Origin: Amyelois transitella
Lineage: Eukaryota; Arthropoda; Insecta; Lepidoptera; Pyralidae
Assembly: GCF_032362555.1 (NCBI RefSeq)
Contig: NC_083516.1
Span: 9,015,001 to 9,079,000, forward strand
DNA length: 64,000 bases
Reading direction: 5' to 3'
In this document: piece after piece, positions 37,101-64,000 of the stretch
Layout of the letters: every line of letters starts with the position of its first letter
Position numbering within the stretch: the stretch's first letter is position 1
Made by a program: the position numbers and the translations under genes
The notes under the pieces: generated by a model
The model's input: the letters and a program-made list of their open reading frames with translations, nothing else
Database searches by the model: none
What the model was told of the DNA's origin: nothing

Positions 37101-38573
37101 TTAACAATTAAATAAAAAAAGGAAAATTAATGAAGAGGAAAATAAACTATAATAAGTCCGATTTATTAAGTTCTTTTTTTCTTACTAGACTTATTATAAT
37201 TTATATAATTTCTTGTATAGGCAGTCGTCGCAATAAACTAAAGTACAGTGAGAAGTATAAAATCTAACTACCTTGAGAACATTAGCTACATTGATCGGGT
37301 AATTGCCAGATTTATTGGTTGCCCAGTGTACATACTTTTATACGGATTTCTATAATAGATTTACCCTGAAGAAGTTAATATTTAAACAAAGATTGATTGA
37401 AACGTGATAGTGAATTGCTAAATTGGTAAGAACAGATCGTTACAAGGGGAAAATACACTGGAATTAAAAGCATATTGTAAATTCATTTATATGTTTAAAT
37501 ATGGCAGAAATATAATTTTATTTTATCAATACTTAATGAAATGCGAGTATCGAAATTGTATACAATTATGCGCTTAAAACTATTTGTAATTAGTGACTTT
37601 TAATTTGCGTTGTAAATGAAGCAGGATTTATTTTGAAAGGAGTTATATTTATTAAATTTAATTTTGCATAAATTGTTTTAAAAAAGTGTAGGTTTTTACT
37701 CCCAAATACCTTGAACCTAAATTTACTAATTAATTTGGTCTCAACAGTAACCTTTTGAAAATCTGTGAAACTGTCCGTTTTTATAAATTGCTAAAACATT
37801 GCGCACAAAACATTTTTATAACTTTTTAATGATGCGTTTAAGAAATATGATTCTTCTGATTTTTGTTCGTATTAATTTTCCACAGCGTCGAATGGTTTTA
37901 CATTAATTTTTTTATGGTTATATTATACTGACGTAGGTACGGTGGGCTTAGAAGATAGCTGTGCCACCTTGATTGCTATATGGGAGGTGCCCCAGGTATC
38001 TCCTGAGCCGTGTGTACTGCAGAATTTTTAAATAGCTCTGGATTTAGGGCGTGCTTTTCTACTGCTGGGTATTAGGAATTGGTGTGTGTATAGGAAACGC
38101 AGGCAGCGTTGCTACATTGACTCCCATATCCAGCTGTTTATACTAAAGCCGGCCCATTTTCGTACAGTCTCCATTGAAAACGAAATGTTTCTAGGCTATC
38201 GCTCAAGCTTCATCACGGCTAATGTTGTGAGATCATAGCGTACAAAACGTAACGATCTGATTCCTCGATATTTTATGCTTTTTCTGACAATAAATACGGG
38301 GGCAATCCTTACGTATCTTCATTATTTTTACAAATTTCGTTTGGCCTTAGAAAGCCTTAAAAAAAGAACACCGGATTCATTAAAAAAAAAGTATATCATA
38401 TGATTGGGCAGTAAATTGATAGTTAGTAAAAAAGGAAAATGAGCCAGCGTGTTAACCTTAAATGATATACTTAACTCTAAAAGAATTGAAATAACCTAAT
38501 ATTTTTTTTAATAATTAGCTAGTATACATGAAGCAGTGTCATAGAATATTTATAAATACACGATAAAAGTTAA

Positions 38574-38647
38574 TTTGGAGGTGTTATTAAATTTTTTTAT
38601 AAGCAAAGCGAAAATGTCAAACTCCCACCTTTAATAACACCTCCAAA
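38574..38647. repeat. Perfect 18-bp inverted repeat (hairpin)
   Basis: Arms TTTGGAGGTGTTATTAAA (38574-38591) and its exact inverse (38630-38647) are separated by 38 nt. It is in the region that may be PKC 3' UTR. No target duplication was seen. Confidence 0.8.
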
Positions 38648-40373
38648 ATGAATCACTTGAAAAAAAATTAAAACTTCTAAAATGTCATTTTATTACAATT
38701 CAATTTAGAATCAAATGCTTTCTCATTTTAAATTCACATTTTTAATCTAATAAAGTGTTAAATTTTTAAATGTATTTTTATTAGCGATAATACTAAGTTA
38801 GTAAGGCTATTTTAGTAGACGAATATTGGCAGCTTGAGCTGCGTTTTATGGCGTTATTAGACGGTTCTTACTATAACACTGTCTTTTACTGGTAATTTGT
38901 AGGAAAAGAGCTAACTTAAGACTGACGAGGGATCGTCTACAGTATTTTTAAAATTTTATATAAAGAAAATATATTCTGGCAGCTCCCATTTTCTTGCGGA
39001 CGCGCCATTACCTTTGCTTTGATTTGTCCAGCTTCAAAATAACTGAATTAAAATAGTAAATAATAGTTAAGGATATTAGAAAGGAAGGTATCCTCTACAT
39101 CGTCTAATAACGACATAAATTGGCAATTGATCAAAAACATCGTACACTTTAAAATACAACCATCCACGCACACAAGTGAAAAAAACACATATACACCAAT
39201 CATCACAAAATTAAATCACAATAAAATTAGAATAACAAAATAAATTAACGTTATTAAAGACATTTAAAACTTAATGCAACAGCTTGACAATTAAATCGTT
39301 CTGTAAATAAATAAGTAAATAATACTCTTTGGCCACAATAAAAAGAAAATACTTTCGCAATACAAAAAAAATGCATTTTTTTTACAATCCTCCACTGTTT
39401 TACATTGTAAGAAACTCATCAAGAACTTTTTGTCTCATGAAAATAAATCATAAAATCAGTGAAGACTTATTTTACAAAAAACGGCCAATTACAAAAATAA
39501 ATAAACTATTAACAAATAAGTAATGAATGCAATACGAGATTCATTAAATTGTGAGTTTTGAAATATCGATAAAAATAACGATAAGAATATCGATAACTCT
39601 AGCGAACTGCCATCCACACGACACGACAACACTATTTACAACACTGATATGTGTTAAGATGAAAACTAAACGCAGTTCACCGTTGGTCAATGATCATGCC
39701 TTTCTAAACTTCATTCCGTCGTCATAAGGCATTATATTCAACGGCAATCACGCCGAGTGAGCGAGTAAACCTATTAAGTGGCCCCAAGATAATGATATAT
39801 TTAGTTAACACGGAACGAGATTCTAAAATTAAAAAGCAGAGAATGCAATATTTTTTTTTTTCATTTTAACAGTAATGCCAACTTCGCAAGAGTAATAGAG
39901 AGCGCGGCAACTAAATAACAAATTTTCACGCGTATAATATTGCTTTGTAAATTCGTTGAGATATCAATTGCAATATTATTGCAGGTTAAATAAATAAATT
40001 ATTGCGAAAACACTAACTTACATTAAGATTTCAAGTCATGTCGTATTGGATGGAAAATGAGAAATTTCTAAGAAGTAGTACAGTGTACATTAAAAATAAT
40101 ACGGGAATGAGCATTTCATCGATTTTTCCTCCAGATAGTAGCTTTATAATTCGTACCATATTCCCATTCAAGATAATACTTCACAGATCATAAATCCGAA
40201 CTTAATTCGAGAATGAGCGAGATAGCAAACGACTGGTGTCGTTTGAATGACAGAGACAGTCGACAGTGAAGAGAAGAGTTCGCGCCTCGAAACCTTACGG
40301 GGCTTTTGGCGCTAAGTCAGCTCCTATGATGAGAAAAGAGTGGTTCGACCCTGAAAAAAAATTATTACCATTA

Positions 40374-40379
40374 TTTATT
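40374..40379 (-). terminator. Polyadenylation signal candidate for PKC
   Basis: Minus-strand AATAAA, 269 nt past the PKC stop codon. Further hexamers lie downstream, so longer 3' ends are possible. Confidence 0.35.
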
Positions 40380-40647
40380 CATATGACCTTCATCGTTTAA
40401 CCTTAAAAAATCATCAACCTTCAAGAATTTTAAGGAATTTTACATGGTTGGTTCATTCATTCTGACGGACTTGTTCGAACAACCATTCTGACGAACTGAG
40501 TTCACACATCCTGACATATAAATTTCAAAAATTCATTGAAACATTCTGATTACAAATTCAAAGACTTTAACTCATCAACCCATACATTCCGACGCACTCC
40601 GGTCCGATCAGAAGGATCCTGATGATGAAGTAGTTCACCTGGTTCGT

Positions 40648-62485
<21,838 letters not shown>

Positions 62486-62639
62486 CTGAAACAATTAAAA
62501 AAAAATCATTAAAATTCTGTTTACAAGTAATAAAATTACCGAATACACTCTCCTTTTTTACAATATATCGCATTTGTAATAACATCATAATATATCAGTT
62601 CCTCGTCTATGCAGAGGTCAGATTCAAGGACCGCCTTAA

Positions 62640-62800
62640 AAAAGAGTTGGCACGGTTGACTTGTATGTATGTATGTTTTTCCGCGATTATCTCGCGTTTC
62701 ACTGGACCGATTTTGATGCGGTTTTCAGGAAAGTGTTTGTTACACTTAGGAGCAGGTTTTAGAAATTTTATCGAAAAAGAAGGACTTCGATTAGCAACAG
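62640..62800 (+). repeat. Lepidopteran-type repeat fragment
   Basis: TGTATGTATGT followed by CCGCGATTATCTCGCGTTTC and GGACCGATTTTGATGCGGTT is a pattern common at the ends of moth/butterfly retroelements. It lies in the PKC intron upstream of exon 62454-62485. Confidence 0.5.
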
Positions 62801-62913
62801 TTTTCTTTTTACAAAAGTTATTCTTTACATTACTCCATCATATTAGTATAGAAAGAATGCTATGATCCAATAATGGTAACAGTGTTATTTAGTTTTATAG
62901 TGAAGTTAGTATT

Positions 62914-62955
62914 CTCAGATTGAATTGGTACCAACTGGGACCAATTCAATCTGAG
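62914..62955. repeat. Perfect 16-bp hairpin
   Basis: Arms CTCAGATTGAATTGGT (62914-62929) and its exact inverse (62940-62955) enclose a 10-nt loop. It lies just upstream of the exon-like segment 62992-63115 on the plus strand. Confidence 0.8.
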
Positions 62956-62991
62956 TGATTTGCTCATGTTTATTTATTTATTCAATTGCAG

Positions 62992-63115
62992 TTAACAGAA
63001 ACAGCGATGGGAATGTAATTCGGGCAGTGGATCAGAGTGGAATTGGGTACTGCGTCCAATTTATCATCCCAGTGGGCTGCCGAGGAGGTGCGAACAATCA
63101 TAAAATGGAGGATGC
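62992..63115 (+). other. Exon-like open segment of unknown origin
   Basis: A TTCAATTGCAG acceptor-like sequence precedes an open frame reading NRNSDGNVIRAVDQSGIG, then YCVQFIIPVGCRGGANN, and a GCG|GTAAAG donor-like site follows. The composition is more GC-rich than its surroundings. It lies antisense inside the PKC 5' intron. I do not recognise the family; it could be an exon of another gene, part of a mobile element, or chance. Confidence 0.3.
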
Positions 63116-63540
63116 GGTAAAGCTTACACCATCAAAGTCACTTTCCACATGTAACAACATAAAAATAATAGAAAAACATAAATTTTAGTATCAATTTGGG
63201 CACATTGGTTTTGTCTTAACTTGTCTATAGATATAGAATAAAGGATGTAAGAGAACTTTAAAAAGGTTTTATGTGTTTTTATAGTTTGCCAAATAATTTT
63301 ATTTCTTCTTGGATTGCATGGCAGAATTGTACCTAGTACGATTATTAAATTATACTTTTAGCTTGCAGTTGTTGCCTGTAATAAATATACATAATAAATT
63401 CACTATTATAAAGAATCTAAGTACCTCATCCACTTCAAAATAATTCGCGAACCACACTGAATCGGAAACGTCGAGATTGGCCGGCCCGGAGAGGGCCTAC
63501 GTGCCTGTGACGTCACACGTTAGTACTTTTAACATCGGTA

Positions 63541-63630
63541 CATACATAAATCACTTTCTCGGAGGGGTAGGCAGAGACTACATCTTTCCACTTGTCACGA
63601 TCCCTGCATACTTCTTTCGTTTCATCCACA
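63541..63630 (-). repeat. Family B repeat copy
   Basis: Sequence from ATCACTTTCTCGGAGGGGTA to CTTTCGTTTCATCCACACC matches the inverse of the family B 3' end. The remaining intron to 64000 shows nothing further; the first PKC exon is not in the window. Confidence 0.75.
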
Positions 63631-64000
63631 CCACTGACGAAGTTGCGTGAAGAGACTTATACATATATGTAACATTGATACATGTGCAATATTTGTACTC
63701 TCGTCAGTCAGCTTGAATAATCGTAAGGTTGGTAAAATTATGGACCAGTGGAGCGATTTGTCCAGATATCATGTGAAAATCCTCGTTAGTTGGTAAAATC
63801 GGAACGTTAGTAGAGACATGGGCTGGTGGAGGCATTTGTCATATCTGCTGAATTTCTATCATCTGAAAACAGCTACTGAACATTGAAAGTTGACTCAGTC
63901 GCAGTGGAGGAGACTTTATCATTATATAGTCTTAAAAGTTTTGGAACGCGGCAGAGCTAGTAAAAAGTGCAGTCAATAACATGAACACAAAGACGGAGAT

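Larger units (their letters stand above)
34118..40647. other. Gene-free AT-rich region between TTC36 and PKC 3' ends
   Basis: Convergent genes flank this 6.5-kb stretch, so both 3' UTRs lie in it. For PKC the nearest minus-strand AATAAA is at 40379-40374, 269 nt after the stop codon. A repeat fragment lies near 34380-34480. An 18-bp hairpin (38574-38647) and a patch visibly richer in G+C (about 37925-38320) stand out. No coding region is supported. Confidence 0.55.

Overview
The window looks like a piece of a moth or butterfly genome. Its genes have many small exons with GT-AG introns, the background is AT-rich, and it is dense in interspersed repeats of a lepidopteran type: short elements ending in (ATGT)n, tRNA-headed SINEs, hAT transposons and an env-bearing LTR retrotransposon. 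No bacterial features are present.

Five host genes can be read. (1) + strand 264-8456: the last ten exons of an SLC17-type MFS anion/phosphate transporter; its 5' end lies before the window. (2) - strand 10109-15469: the largest subunit of RNA polymerase I (RPA1), two exons, complete. (3) + strand 21868-26231: an SZRD1-like SUZ-domain protein, three exons, divergent from RPA1. (4) + strand 31774-34117: TTC36, a small TPR protein, four exons. (5) - strand 40648-62485: a conventional protein kinase C (C1A, C1B, C2, kinase), with its first exon(s) beyond position 64000.

The mobile DNA is well preserved. A 5547-bp hAT element (15741-21287) with an 8-bp target duplication and an intact 777-codon transposase ORF sits between RPA1 and SZRD1. 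SZRD1 intron 2 carries a second hAT-type element (23223-25217) with GCCGAA hexamer arrays. It interrupts a degraded transposase relic and itself holds a LINE 3' end with a 67-A tail. PKC introns hold seven copies of one short repeat family, two tRNA-headed SINE copies, and a complete errantivirus-like retrotransposon (53687-61264) with LTRs identical by eye, an AGCT target duplication, and gag, pol and env ORFs.

The most interesting host signal is in PKC. Two exons of exactly 112 nt (50495-50606 and 50079-50190), in the same phase, both encode the first half of the C1B diacylglycerol-binding finger. They look like mutually exclusive exons giving two lipid-sensor versions of one kinase. The long stretches 26232-31773 and 34118-40647 show no convincing gene and may be partly 3' UTR.
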